Notes: generated by a model not told the origin, from the sequence alone. A stretch of DNA of 64,000 nucleotides from Raphanus sativus (GCF_000801105.2 NC_079519.1:6446668-6510667), one strand, 5' to 3'; positions 27,223-39,549 are shown, counted from the first letter of the stretch. Numbers and translations are program-made.

Positions 27223-27960
27223 CTAGATTTTTGACCCGCACATCCGTGCGGATATACTTTTTTATAAAATATGTTGCTATTTATTTTCCATGTCAATATT
27301 AGAGTTGGACATTATACCCGAATCCAAAAGATTGAACCGATCCCGATCCAAAAAGAAGTATTAAATTCGAACTGAAATTGATTAAATATCTAAATTATTC
27401 AAAATATTTGCATTTGGGGAACTGAACTGAATCCGATCTGAACCGAAGTATTTCAGATACCTGAATGTATTCGAAATAGATTTATATAATTATATATATT
27501 ATTTTTTAGATTTAATATATATATAAAAACATCCAGAATATATATAGTACTTTTAAGTTGGTTTAAATAATTGATAATATATATAAATAGTCAAATGTAA
27601 ATATCTAAAATAGTTAAAGTATACTCAAAACACCAAAATATTTAAAATAATTATTGATTTTCTATCCAAATATTTAAATCAAACCAATTTATATGTTAAG
27701 CTTAGGTATTATAATTATTTATTCTGAAAATTTATATATTATTTTTTATATATTTTGAGAAAATTAAAGTATATAATGAATTTAAAAAATAATTTAAATG
27801 GGTTATCTGAAACCGAACGAACCCGCAAAGATACGAATCGAATCAAAACCAAAATTTTGAAATATCTGAATGGGAATGAAATCTTTAACCCCGGGAATCC
27901 GAAACCGAAACAGACACGAACCCAACCCAAATGGGTACCCGAAACCCACCTCTAATTCAC
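27223..27960 (-). repeat. Second Helitron-like 3' end and inverted copy of the dispersed repeat
   Basis: On the minus strand a hairpin (CCGCAC, loop GGAT, GTGCGG; forward 27236-27251) is followed by CTAG ending at 27223. This is a second Helitron-type 3' terminus directly abutting the first element's 5' end. To the right, 27300-27955 carries the dispersed repeat in inverted orientation, with GGGTACCCGAAACCCACCTC marking its edge. Its own 5' end was not found. Confidence 0.5.
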
Positions 27961-28360
27961 AATCTATTTTTTCTTTAAAAATAGAGCAAACATATAACTA
28001 ATAGTATTTTATACGTACTATCCTATAAATAATCACATGTATTATATTTTTAAAATTTAATGTGAAATATAAAAATCATAATTTAAGTTGGTATATGAAA
28101 TTTGAATTTTTATTGTATTTTTCTTATATATATTGAAAACATTTTTAATAATTGTTATTGGAAAATAGTTTAGTAAAATTTTTTTTTTGAATATATATAT
28201 ATATATATAAATATATATATATATGTTAAATCAATTTTTGATATAATTTTAAATTATTATTTTGATTTGAAATATAAGTACAATTTAGAACTAACCCTAA
28301 CTTTTTCTTAATATTTACAATAGGATGCCATTGGCCTTAAATATTAAACCAGCCTAATTA

Positions 28361-28970
28361 AGGGTCTGACTGGTTCAACCGTAGCGGTTGCGGTTGCGAA
28401 AGTTTGCGGTTACGGATGGTTGTGATTTTTAGCGGTTTTAAGAGATTTGTACGACTGGTACTGCGTTTTGAAATTTGTGCGTTTGTGGGATACTTATGAC
28501 TCGTTAACCACCAGATGCAACAACAATTAAATAATAAATTAATAATATTTATATGTTATATAATTATAAAAATATCAAAAATCATAAAACTATAATTAAT
28601 ATAAAATTATATTTATAAAATAATAGTTTTAAATTTTTTAAAATTATAGAAATATTTTTATGTCAAAAATTAATAATATTAATTAAATTATAATAGATAT
28701 ATATTAGTAATTTCATAATTATAATTTAAAATTTTTATTTATTTTTTTATTTTGAATTTGTATTGTTTTATAAAAAAGAAAAAAAAATTATACTTCCGCA
28801 ACCGTCTGCAAACGCAAACGCTAGCTGGAACCAGCTTTTGAATTTTAGAGATTTGGAGCGATTTGGAGCGGTTTAGAGCGGTTTGAATGATTGTTGCAAA
28901 ACGCCAACAACCGCTACCAACCGCAAAAGCTGCGTTTGCGGGTGGTAGCGGCAAAACCAATCATGCCCTA
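28361..28970. mobile_element. Non-autonomous TIR element (MITE-like, hAT-type ends suspected), about 0.61 kb
   Basis: The left end reads AGGGTCTGACTGGTTCAACC, then GTAGCGGTTGCGGTTGCG. The right end, reverse complemented, reads TAGGGCATGATTGGTTTTGC, then CGCTACCACCCGCAAACGC. The ends are imperfect inverted repeats over about 60 bases, rich in GCGGTT/AACCGC motifs, and enclose about 480 bases of AT-rich DNA without an open frame. The A(A)GGG start and GCGGTT-rich subterminal repeats suggest hAT relationship, but I could not define an 8-bp target duplication with certainty. Confidence 0.65.
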
Positions 28971-29140
28971 AATTGATAGACTTAACGGTATAGCCGTTTG
29001 CCGTCAAAAAAGACTTAACGGTATAACTAAAATAAATGATATTCCATAACATCTCCTATATTTAAGCAATCACACTAACTAATATTAAGATATCAGTTTG
29101 AATAAGTTAAGCTATTAAAACTAATAGGAATATTAATAAT

Positions 29141-29900
29141 TTCAAAATACGTAATTTCCTTTTATAGAACATGTTAATTTTTATAAACCAAAACGACACT
29201 CTATGACACTCGGTGGTAATTTATCTTAAATATCTGTTTTGATTATATTGACATCGTAGAAATAGGAAAGAATTTTTGATTGTTATTTTGTTTCCAATTA
29301 TTGTGAATGTTGTGTTAAGATTTGGTGATGTGGTATTTATTTTGGTTTGCGAAATTAATGGGACAGGTTGGTGTAACAAACCTTTTTTGGTTTGCCAATT
29401 AATGGACAGCAAAATATAAAATTACGGTGTTTTGAAGAGTGACATAGGTTGGTAATTATTGTGGAAAAGTCAGGGTCAAGTACTAAATGTATTTCAGTTT
29501 TAATATTTTAGATTAATAATTTCAAAATCTAATTTCAAAATACGTAATTTCCTTTTATAGAACATGTTAACTTTTATAAACCAAAACGACACTCTATGAC
29601 ACTCGGTGGTAATTTATCTTAAATATCTGTTTTGATTATATTGACATCGTAGAAATATGAAAGAATTTTTGATTGTTATTTTGTTTCCAATTATTGTGAA
29701 TATTGTGTTAAGATTTGGTGATGTGGTATTTATTTTGGTTTGCGAAATTAATGGGACAGGTTGGTGTAACAAACGTTTTTTGGTTTGCCAAATTAATGGA
29801 CAGCAAAATATAAAATTACAGTGTTTTGAAGAGTGGCATAGATTGGTAATTATTGTGGAAAAGTCAGGGTCAAGTACTAAATGTACTTCAGTTTTAATAG
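29141..29900 (+). repeat. Tandem direct duplication, two about 0.37 kb copies
   Basis: Copy one (29141-29507) and copy two (29533-29900) start with TTCAAAATACGTAATTTCC and end with TTCAGTTTTAATA. They are nearly identical, differing by a handful of substitutions, at a period of 392 bases. The junction (29513-29532) repeats AATTTCAAAATC. Short frames in it are chance. The close identity implies a recent duplication. Confidence 0.88.
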
Positions 29901-30114
29901 TTTAGATAGTTTAGATGATCAGCTAGTTAGTTGATAGATTAAAATGGTCATACTGATCAACCATGTCTAACATACGCATTAGGATACTAAAGAGTAAAGA
30001 TGGTTTATATACTATTTGATAAAACTAGGATATCATTTACAGTATAAGCTAACGCTGAAAAGTAATAATGATGTGTTTAACTTTTATAAAAACATCCTGC
30101 TTAATACAATAGTA

Positions 30115-30840
30115 TCAAGACTCTCTGAAAACCCTATTTTGGTCTCTTTTTTCGGCGGCCGCCATCTTCTATGCGCGGTCGCCGGATTCTTCTCTGGTTT
30201 AATTTCTTCTCTTCTCTTTCTTCTAGTTCCTTATGTCATATGTGTCATCTTCTACTCCGTTATGGTGGCTTTTGTGCGAAGTTCGTCGTGGTCAATCCGG
30301 TGGCAGTAGAATGGTTATGTTGGTTTTAATAGTGGTTCTTGGTGGCGTTTGTTACAAGAGTAGTGGTTCGTTTGTTATTGATGTTTCCTCTCACCTTCTA
30401 TTCGTCCAGCGTAGTTGTCCCTATTAGTGAACAAAGCTCAAACAGAGCTCAAGTTCAAAACAGAGTAGTTCAAGTTCAAACCAAAGTTGAGTCTCCCGCC
30501 AAAGCAAGACTTACGCGTGAAGAGAAAGGAAAAGATAAAGTAGCAGAAGAAGACAAACCTGTTGACAGCTCAGACTCAAGTTCACAGATCCAAAATCAAC
30601 GGTCACTGGCTTCAGGTCACGACAAAACACAGAGCAGAGCTCGTACGACTGAAGCCTTCGCCCTAAAGCTGTCCAACGCATTCTCAGCCCTTGATCAAGC
30701 ATCTGACGTCGGATGAAGCCATCTGTCTCTTAGCTAGGGCTTTCATTATCTTGTATAAATACTCCTGCATTGTAACAGAGTTCTTCATGCTGAAATGAAA
30801 TAAAGATTGAAACTTTATCTTCTCTTGTGTGTTTCTGAGG
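30115..30840 (+). pseudogene. Retroelement-like remnant (possible LINE ORF1 tail with 3' region)
   Basis: An open frame at 30339-30716 encodes a charged, low-complexity segment (SNRAQVQNRVVQVQTKVES, EEKGKDKVAEEDKP) ending ALKLSNAFSALDQASDVG. It is followed by about 110 bases reading like a 3' region with ATGAAATAAAG near 30793. Base composition here is richer in GC than the flanks. Plant LINE ORF1 proteins often have similar charged linkers ending in F-A-x-L motifs, but no zinc knuckle or reverse transcriptase is present. It could instead be a decayed host gene. I do not assign a function. Confidence 0.35.
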
Positions 30841-32150
30841 TTGCTTATAGTCCCATGTGCTTCATGCTGTCTTTTCTGTGCAGGTCTGTTTCTTACCGAT
30901 TTTATTCTCGGTTTTTATCAAAGAGATTAGACCTTGCTACGTGTTTCATGTCCTCTGCCATATTATGAAGCCATGAGTCTTTGTTATGGAGAGGTCTCTC
31001 ATCAGTTTGAGAGAAGATATGCATATTGTTTCTTGTCGTGAGAATCAGCTATGTATCAAACAAGGATCTTCCTTGGTTGGTTCTTTTACCTGAGAGAGAT
31101 TGAAAGGCAATTCCATTGGTTTTTGTTTTATCTGATTCTTCTTCACAGTTTTACGATGCATTTACTATTAATACCCACATGTGTATGGGGTTAATTCACG
31201 GTGCCTACTGATATCTTTTCTTTTATGTTTTGTTGCTGGTCTGTTTGATTCAGTATTGTAAGAACACTTTCAACAGAAAGAATATGAATATGGAGGATAT
31301 TTATCAATTGTACCGGTAGATACTTGTACAATTATACGGTGAAACAGTGTAAATTATTTAATCACATTGTCTTCTAATTCCAGAGTTAACATAGAAGTTT
31401 TAGAGCTTGTTCCTTGAATGAGTTCTTAATTAGATCAAATTATATCAAACTCTATCCTCAATAATGTTTTCCTTTCCAGTAAGAACACTTTAATAATATC
31501 TCTATATATCTAATTTGTTTTCAAGAAAGTAAATTTATTTTCTTGGATGTTTGGAGATGCTATCTTTCCCCCCCACCCCACCCCCATAAACAAAAGATGG
31601 CATATTCGAAACATTGTGACTAAAAGCAACTGTTTGAAAGGAAGTCTCAACTCTCAATAGACAATGAAAATGAATCGCAGAAACAGGGCAAATGTGATCC
31701 TTTCTTTACTAAAGTCAAAAGCAAATGGCATTTTAATCGTATGGCTGTATAGTAAGTCAAGACGCTTGGTTTTACTCATTGTAGCAGTTTGTAGAGATTC
31801 AAAGTCTCTCTACCGACTACAACGGATGATATGCATCGAATATAGAATGTACCGACTTAGTATGAACATAATCGATGGGCCTGTGATAGAGAAGCCCACA
31901 TATCCGTTAAGAGCGCAAGGGACCACAAAACCAAAGACATCGATGCTTACGTGTCATTTTTGTCGTTGTCTGTTACCCAAAAACAGCGGTCACAAAGCGC
32001 AAGCGTGGTTTCTCTCTTTAATACGCACTGGTGACTGGAGCCAGACAGTACAGCTAAGCTCAAAGCTCAAAAAAAGCTCATAGTTTAGTGTGTTTGTTGT
32101 CTACCTTTTTTTTTCGTTCCACGAAGTCTCAGATCGGAGAGACCCTCGAG
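30841..32150. other. Intergenic and promoter region of the GH17 gene
   Basis: AT-rich DNA with a C-run (31569-31586). A 139-residue open frame at 31664-32083 overlaps the expected leader of the GH17 gene and resembles nothing I know, so it is not called. An upstream in-frame ATG (32088) of the GH17 gene lies here. No other gene is seen. Confidence 0.5.
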
Positions 32151-34179
32151 ATGAGGTGGAGTTTCGTGGCGGTGATAGTACTGACGGTGGCGGCGGCGGT
32201 TTGTCCTAAAGCAAGTTCGATTGGAGCGAACTGGGGAACGCAGGCTTCACACCCTCTTCCACCGGATATAGTGGTGAGGATGCTGAGAGAGAATGGTATT
32301 CAGAAAGTAAAGCTATTCGACGCTGAGTACGACACTCTCAGAGCTCTGGGCAGATCAGGAATCGAGGTTATGGTTGGTATCCCTAACGAGATGCTGGCTA
32401 GTCTCGCGTCAAGCCTCAAAGCCGCTGAGAAATGGGTTGCTAAAAATGTTTCTACTCATATCAAAACCGATAACGTCAACATCAGGTCCTCCCCCTTTCT
32501 TTCTTTAACTTTCTCTTATCAACAACTTTCCCTTTTTAGGGTTTTTAGGGTTCCGCTTTTGTACTTTACTAGTTAGGAACTGGAATCAAAGGAGACTTGA
32601 GTTTGGATTTTTGTAGACAGTTGAAGTAGGTTGGATCTGTCTTTGTCTGAGATTAAACTAACACAAAGCTCATGTCTTTACTGTATAAAATCAGAAATCT
32701 GAGTTTGAGTTTGGTTTTGTTGCACACTTTGGATAAGTTTGATATGTCTTTTTTTCTGAGAGAGACATCTACACAAAGCTCATGTCTTTACTGTATAATC
32801 AAACAGCTGAGTTTGATCCTCTGGTTCCGTTTTGTTGCACTTTTGAGTTTGAATTCTTGTAGACAGTTAAGTAGGTTGGATCTGTCTTTGCTGAGAGAAA
32901 TCTACACAAAGTTTATGTCTTTACTATATAATCACTACAAACTTAACTAGACAGCTGAGTTTGAGTTCTGGTAGACAGTTAAGTAGGTTGAATCTGTCTA
33001 CATAAAGCTCTTATCTTTACTGTAGAATCAGATAGCTTGATTTGAGCCTCTGGTTCGGTTTTGTTGCACAGGTACGTGGCTGTTGGCAACGAGCCTTTCC
33101 TGTCCACTTATAACGGAAGCTATCTCAGCACGACCTTCCCTGCGCTAAGGAACATCCAAATCGCGTTAATAAAAGCTGGTCTCCAGAACCAAGTTAAAGT
33201 CACTTGTCCCCTGAACGCTGATGTCTACGAAAGCTCCAACACATTCCCCTCCGGAGGCGACTTCAGAGCCAACATCCGCGACCTCATGATCACAATCGTC
33301 AAGTTTTTAAACGAAAACGGCGGCCCCTTCACCGTCAACATCTACCCTTTCATCAGTCTCTACAACGACGCCAACTTCCCGGTGGACTACGCCTTCTTCG
33401 ACGGCAACTCTCAGCCGGTCAGCGACGGTGGGACGTTCTACTACAACATGTTCGATGCGAACTATGACACTCTTGTCCACGCGCTCGAGAAGAACGGCTT
33501 TGGAAACATGCCGATCATAGTCGGCGAGATCGGGTGGCCTACGGATGGGGACAAGAACGCTAACGTGGAGTTCGCTAAAAAGTTCAACCAAGGCTTCATG
33601 GCTCACATCTCAGGTGGGAAGGGAACTCCGAGGAGGCCTGGACCGATAGACGCCTACCTCTTCAGCCTTATAGACGAGGACGCCAAAAGTGTTCAGCCTG
33701 GTTACTTCGAGAGACACTGGGGGATATTCACCTTCGACGGGTTACCAAAATACGTGTTGAACTTGGGGACGACCAACACGGGAGCTTTGATACAGGCCAA
33801 AGGTGTGCGTTATCTTCAGAGGAAGTGGTGTGTGATGAAGCCTAACGTGAGGCTGGACGATCCTCAGGTGGCGCCTAGCGTGAGCTACGCGTGTAGCCTT
33901 GGGGACTGCACTAGCCTCGGGGTTGGGACATCGTGTGGGAATCTGGATGGGAAGGAGAATATATCTTATGCGTTTAACAGTTACTATCAGATCAATGACC
34001 AGCTGGATACAGCGTGTAAGTTTCCGAATATATCGGAGGTGACTAAGACGGATCCTTCGACGGGTACCTGCAGGTTTCCGATTATGATAGAGCCTTACTA
34101 CGGTGCGGCTGTGCAAGGACAGGTGTTCTTGTTCCCACTGATGCTGGCCGTAGCCATCGCCGTGCTCTCTATTTTTTGA
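32151..34179 (+). CDS. GPI-anchored GH17 beta-1,3-glucanase-like protein with X8/CBM43 domain (At5g58090 type)
   Basis: Exons 32151-32485 and 33072-34179; 1443 nt, 480 aa. The signal peptide is [20 protein letters not shown]. The GH17 barrel starts [19 protein letters not shown]. Catalytic residues are visible: the acid/base Glu in VAVGNEPF and the nucleophile in [11 protein letters not shown]. The X8 (CBM43) domain starts at KWCVMKPN and has the expected spaced cysteines. A hydrophobic tail ([18 protein letters not shown]) fits GPI attachment. Such proteins act at the cell wall and plasmodesmata on callose. The start at 32151 was chosen over 32088 because only it puts the signal peptide at the N-terminus. 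The donor GTCCTC is weak, and the intron carries a degenerate tandem repeat with acceptor-like copies. Confidence 0.92.
32591..33071 (+). repeat. Degenerate tandem repeat filling the GH17 intron
   Basis: Four units of about 110-140 bases share the order TTGTAGACAGTT, AGGTTGGATCTGTCT, ACACAAAGCTCATGTCTTTAC, then TTTTGTTGCAC (first units near 32591, 32733, 32845 and 32963). The last unit provides the true acceptor (TTTTGTTGCACAG/GTACGTGG). Earlier units have TTTTGTTGCACA or TTTTGTTGCACT, the second lacking AG. Intron growth by duplication of its 3' part explains the pattern. Confidence 0.8.
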
Positions 34180-36776
34180 TGGTTTCTTGTCATGTTGTTG
34201 TAGCTTTATGTGTGATGTGTTTTATTTTATTTTTCCTTCTTCCTTTACTTGGATTCTCTAATTTCTACCTCCCAAGAACAAGTGAAAATAGTGCCGTGTT
34301 CTGGGAACTATTTGTTTCGGTTTTTTCGCACATTTGTTATCCTTGCAATTAAGAAGGAATAACTGAGAAATGAGGGTCCTTGCTGTAAATGACAACCCAA
34401 CCCAACTCGAAGGGTTTGCTACTTAGCTGCAAGTATTTTGTTGCTTCCGTCTATCTTGTGTAATGATCGTGTCTGTTTCTGGAACAGAACGGAAATTGCA
34501 TCATATGTGGTTGATTGATTGATTTGTCAGTGACAGACGATGGAGTCAAAAGAAAGCTTTAGTTAATGGCCCTCTCTACCTTTTACATCGTTTTGAGTAC
34601 CATTCATTGTGTTGTTTTTTCTTTCCACATTGTTTTGTTTCCTACGGATGTCAATACAACAGTTGACACACTCCATAAAGAACCAATTGCTCCAATTGCA
34701 TAAATTGTGTTGTTCTTTTTTAAACCTTCAAAACTTCCAATAGAGTAGTTGATGTTGTCAAGAAAAGTTCAAATCTACATTTCGATGTAAACATTAATAT
34801 TGGTAGGGCCTAATAAGGGTAAAAGATTGTCAATCAAAGTGTGATTGTATGTCCCATTGTATTTGTATTCTTCTCCCACAAACCAAATGGGCTTCACTTA
34901 TTTGTGAATTTAGCCGGCAAAAGAAAAACAATTGCATCCACCTCGGCTCCTTCTTAAAGACCACACAAATTTAGTTTTGCTTTAAGCCTCTTACAGACCC
35001 GTCCTCTTCAGGCCACAAATTTATTTAGTAATTTTACGGCCACACTTTGAAATGTAAAATGTAAAATGTAAATTATTAACATAATGTATCAATTTCACTT
35101 ACAGTGTCATTGCATCTCACGATCGAATTAACATCATGGTCTGTGATGTATTCTTCTTTTTGCTCTTTTGATTTATTAGATCTTTCGTTTTCTTATTAGT
35201 TTTCTTTTTAAACATTATCATGTTTACCATTTAGTTATTAAAACCCTTTTTAAATAATTTGAAATTACTAATCATATTTGTTATTTGAACCTTTTCATTT
35301 TACCATTTTATAGTTTTCATAATATTTTACATATCTGTAAGATTCTTTTTGTAATGTATTTAGCAATTAGAACGCCATAGTAGTAATGAAAACCCCAAAG
35401 TAATATTGTGGTAATTTTATATAATTTAAAATATTTGATAAAATTATCAAAGTTAAGTCGATTCTTTGTGTAAATATTAAAACATAGGATATAATTATGT
35501 TATTTTTTTATTTTTTCAAGTAAACAAAAGTGTATAATGATATTAAAGTCATAAGTGAAAAAAAGTAGGAAAAACATAAGACCACACAAATTTAGTTTGC
35601 TTTAAACCACTCAGCTTTTAGGACAGCACTGATTTCTTTGCACCATTTGTTGTTTATATATACTAGAGTCGCTGTCTGCGCTACGCGCGGAAAATACGTT
35701 TAAATATCTTTAATTTTTAGTTACTATAAATTTATAATTTTCAAAAATTCTGTGAAAATTTTAAATATTTTACATAATACAACCAAAATTATATAATGCA
35801 TTAACACAAAAGGTAGATGAGATAACTTAGTTATTACTTTGTTATTTCTTAACTCGATAGACTAATACTTATCATAAGTCTATATGTTGAAGGCTGTCTT
35901 TCTATAAGTCTTTTTTAAAGTTAGTTATAATATCTATGGTGTTTTTGAAATAAGATCTTATTTTTAGTACTGAAGCATTTAACAACTTTTATTAAATGTC
36001 TCGGCTAAAAATTTACAAAATATAAACATTATTCTTTAGCTTTATTAATTTTTAAAATTATTTTATTTTAGTCATACATTTAAATATTATTCACATTATT
36101 TGTAACATATTTTTTATTAATATCATTAATTCAACTCTAAAATATTCAATAGTTGAAATAACTAAAAATATATTATATTCTTATAGCTTTAGCGATATAA
36201 GAATATTAAAGTAATAAGAAAACCCGTAGTTATAAATTTATAAGATGATAGGTATATGAAAAATGTTGTTTTGATTAGTACTTATTGTTTCAACCTATTT
36301 TTATATGTTTGGATTCTTGATAAAGTCTTTAGACAATTTTTATTTGTTTGTTGTTTCTTTAAATTTACTATTTTACTTGGTAATTAATTTTCATAGTAAT
36401 TGTTTCAGAATTTTTATTAATAGAAATTTTCAAAGTGTTAGAAGAAGCTAACTACTATCAAAAATTTTAAAAGCATTTAATGTATAGCTAAATCACAAAA
36501 TTAGTTGTGCTAGATATGAAGGATTTTAATGGAAATTTTTAAGATTTTCGTTAAAAGAAATGGGATTATATATGTTTAGGCTTACTGTTATTACCCAAAC
36601 CAGACTTTCCCAATCAAACCAACCCGAAAAGTTAAGTTTTTGGTTAGTTTGGTTTGGTTCAATTCGGCAACTAAAAAATGGTTTTCGGTTTGGTAAGTTC
36701 GAAAAGAAACAAAACTGCAAACAGTATTAATCTTAACTTAAAATGAAAATATTTTTAAAAAAAATTACAGTAACAA

Positions 36777-36815
<39 letters not shown>

Positions 36816-38411
36816 TAACCATAACTTTTATAATACTATTATTTGTTTTTAAAATATGTTGATTTTTGTCATTATGATTTGAAAATTTAAATTAATGTAG
36901 ACTAAAAAGATCTCATTGATTATAAATATATTTATAACTATTATTTTATATGAAGACATTTAGGAATAGATTAGCTCTTTTATTGACTTCCAAAAGCTGG
37001 TTCATGTAGATAAAACATCACAACTTGTTACTGTAAACTGAGAACTCAAAACAAAATCTCATGTTTTTCTGGAATTATAAAAACAGGAGTGACTTATTCA
37101 CGGACTGAGGATGCTTATGCATTTCAACGATTGATTTCAGATTGTGGGTGTTGACGGTGTTTCTATTATCAGACACATTGCTTGGAGTATGGCCTCGTGT
37201 ATTCTTGCCATATTCTACTGATGCCAATTTTCAATGAATGAGTAAAAGATTCATGGATAAGTTCTTGAAGGGTGACTTTGTGTTCTCCTAGTTACCGACA
37301 AAGGAACCTCTATAAACGCACCAATAAAACAGAAACACAAACACACAAATCATCAAACATTTTAATAACTTGTTGGTTTCACAGAACTATATATATGTTT
37401 CGAGCTCGCTGTATTTATTAATCATCACTTTTTGTAAATATTTCCTTTTATTCTATTATTCCCCACACAAAATATAGTTTCACTGATCGGCTTACAACCT
37501 CAGCCATTGCATTGTAAACCACAACATCTTTCACGATGGTTGCATTGAAAATCTCTTCGACATATTTGAGATTCGCTCACTTACTCTACACATTCCTTTT
37601 TGTCGAAAAAAATCTGAAAGAAGTAAGAAGAGGCGGGCGGTAAGTGATAAATTTTTAGAGGTGAGTGCGAGTTAGTTTCATTTTGGAGATTAATACAGAG
37701 AAAATACCTTGAATGTTGTCTAGTGTCCAGTAAAAGAATTATTTTCGTTGTTCCTCTGTGCGCTGCCTCCAAGCATGAGCCAAAAACCAAACTCTGGCTG
37801 GCCTTGTCTGAATCTGGTTGGATCTCTGACCTAGTATCTGTGTAGATAGGAAAAGGTGCCTTAAATTAGAGTTTTTGGTGAAGTTTGTACATGCTTATAG
37901 GTAAATAAAGCAGAGAAATGTATTGACCGACTCAGATTTGGATCTTTGGCTTGTGATCCTAACGCTTGTCTTCCTCTATATATAGAAAACATTGTCATGT
38001 AAGGGAGGTTAGCAAAAATAATTCAGTGACTTCCAAAGGAAAATGTTTTTGTGGGACTCACTATTGTTATCTCCGCTAGATAACCTAAGCATGGTATTTA
38101 TTTCTCTCCCTGTGTAAAACATTCAACCACATGGTTGACACGCAAAGAACCATATTAAGGAACCATATGAAGCAAAATTATTTGGTAAATAGGCAGTGTT
38201 CTCTCTGTTCAGATAAGACTAACATTGAGATCATTATGGAAGTACCTGAGGCAAGAGTGGATGTATCGGTTCCCTTTAGTGGCGGCATCTAGAGCTGCAA
38301 ATTCATACAACACAGGAAAAACAGTTCAAGTTGATTGTTCATTCATAAACATAAAACTGAATCTATCGCTTCAAGGCTTTAATAAGATTACTGATTTTAA
38401 TCTTACCGGTT
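34180..38411. other. Repeat-rich intergenic stretch downstream of the GH17 gene
   Basis: About 34590-34900 is duplicated at 42410-42945. A 30-base phrase (ACCACACAAATTTAGTTTTG) recurs at 34960 and 35580, bracketing about 600 bases. A Helitron-like 3' terminus on the minus strand sits at 35663 (CTAG with a GC-rich hairpin at 35673-35690). An AT microsatellite lies at 36783-36812. From 37560 to 38411, several stretches between plausible splice sites have some coding character on the minus strand; they may be further exons of the gene starting at 39227. ARR18 (At5g58080), expected here by synteny, was not found. Confidence 0.5.
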
Positions 38412-39227
38412 TCATGAAGGCGTCCTGCAATCTTCAAAGCAACTAATATAATCAACTGAGCTTCCAGTAGACTATAACACAATCAAGGAGCCCTCATTAG
38501 CTACACAAACAAATAACTTTTAAGTAAATAAGCCATCATGTGAAAGAAAGAAACAGCTTTTACGATACAAACAGAACAAAAGCATCAAACTTGGAATAAG
38601 AAGACTGTAAAAGGAGAAAAGAGTTGCAAGAAGTTGAGAGTCAGAGTTAATTGTACCTTTGGAGATCCACATTGTCTGGCTGTCTTTGTATTGAGACCTG
38701 ATAATGTTCGAAGGTCAATATTACAGACCAATAAAAATATCATTCGAAAAAACAAAAGAAGCAAAAATGAGATTCGTGGAACAACCTGCAAACATTTTTC
38801 ATCTAAAACTCGAATGTCCAAATTACAACACGATACCATCATCTACATGGAAGAGAGCAACCGAGACGGTGAATACCATTATCAAACTCAATTTTAAAAT
38901 CTGTTTATCAATCGGACAATATAATAAAATTTTGAAAAAGAAACGACGTGGGTTATTACCAGTAGATGTCTTCGGATTAGGACGGCCGATCGAGACACCG
39001 GAAGCAACACCGGTTTTGGAGCTGGGTTTCGTCAGTCTGGAAGAGGAGTCCGACGAATCGACTTTGTCTTTCTTCGAGAGGGGGGGGGGAGCGCCAATGG
39101 AGAGGTCTGAAGAGACAGAGGGTGCAGCGATGGGCTTGGTCGTGTCCGGAAAAGAGTTAGCGGCAGCGCCCTTTGGTTTCTCCGACTTGGAGGCACCAGG
39201 TACCATGGACTTTCCGTTGGAACTCAT
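38412..39227 (-). CDS. Unidentified small serine/proline/lysine-rich protein, 3 exons in this model
   Basis: Exons (minus): 38960-39227, 38657-38697, 38412-38471; 369 nt, 122 aa. It starts MSSNGKSMVPGASKSEKPKG and includes KKDKVDSSDSSSRLTKP, SIGRPNPKTSTG and TARQCGSPK. The end in this model is SVDYISCFEDCRTPS. Splice phases agree. Composition suggests an intrinsically disordered, perhaps nuclear, protein. I do not recognise it. An alternative is that the third exon is read in another frame (LLEAQLIILVALKIAGRLHE) and continues into exons near 38240-38300 and 38060-38110, giving a longer protein; I could not connect that frame to exon 2. The gene is not expected from Arabidopsis order at this site, so it may have moved in. 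Confidence 0.45.
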
Positions 39228-39549
39228 TGCAGTGCGGTAGAGAGAATTTAGTTTGGATCGGAATAAAGCCGTGATTTTGTGTTATATGTGGAAAAATCAG
39301 AGGGACAAAACATATATAAGAGAGTCCATAAATGAGAGAAAAGAAGTGAAGGCTGTCTTGAATGGTCGTCGTTCAGATCGCGAAACGGAACAGAGAAAAG
39401 GAATAGGAAAGGTTTCATGATCGACAGAGAAAAGAAGAGCAAAGGTTTCAGGAGATTAGGGATTGTAGAAAGGGTAAAGGGGAAGATCGCGTTTGTGACA
39501 GGAAGGCGTCGTCTGTTTGATTAAAGGGTTTACTGGGCCAGGAATAACA

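Noticed and set aside
31664..32083. 139-residue frame upstream of the GH17 gene
   Set aside because: It overlaps the likely promoter and leader and shows no recognisable motif.
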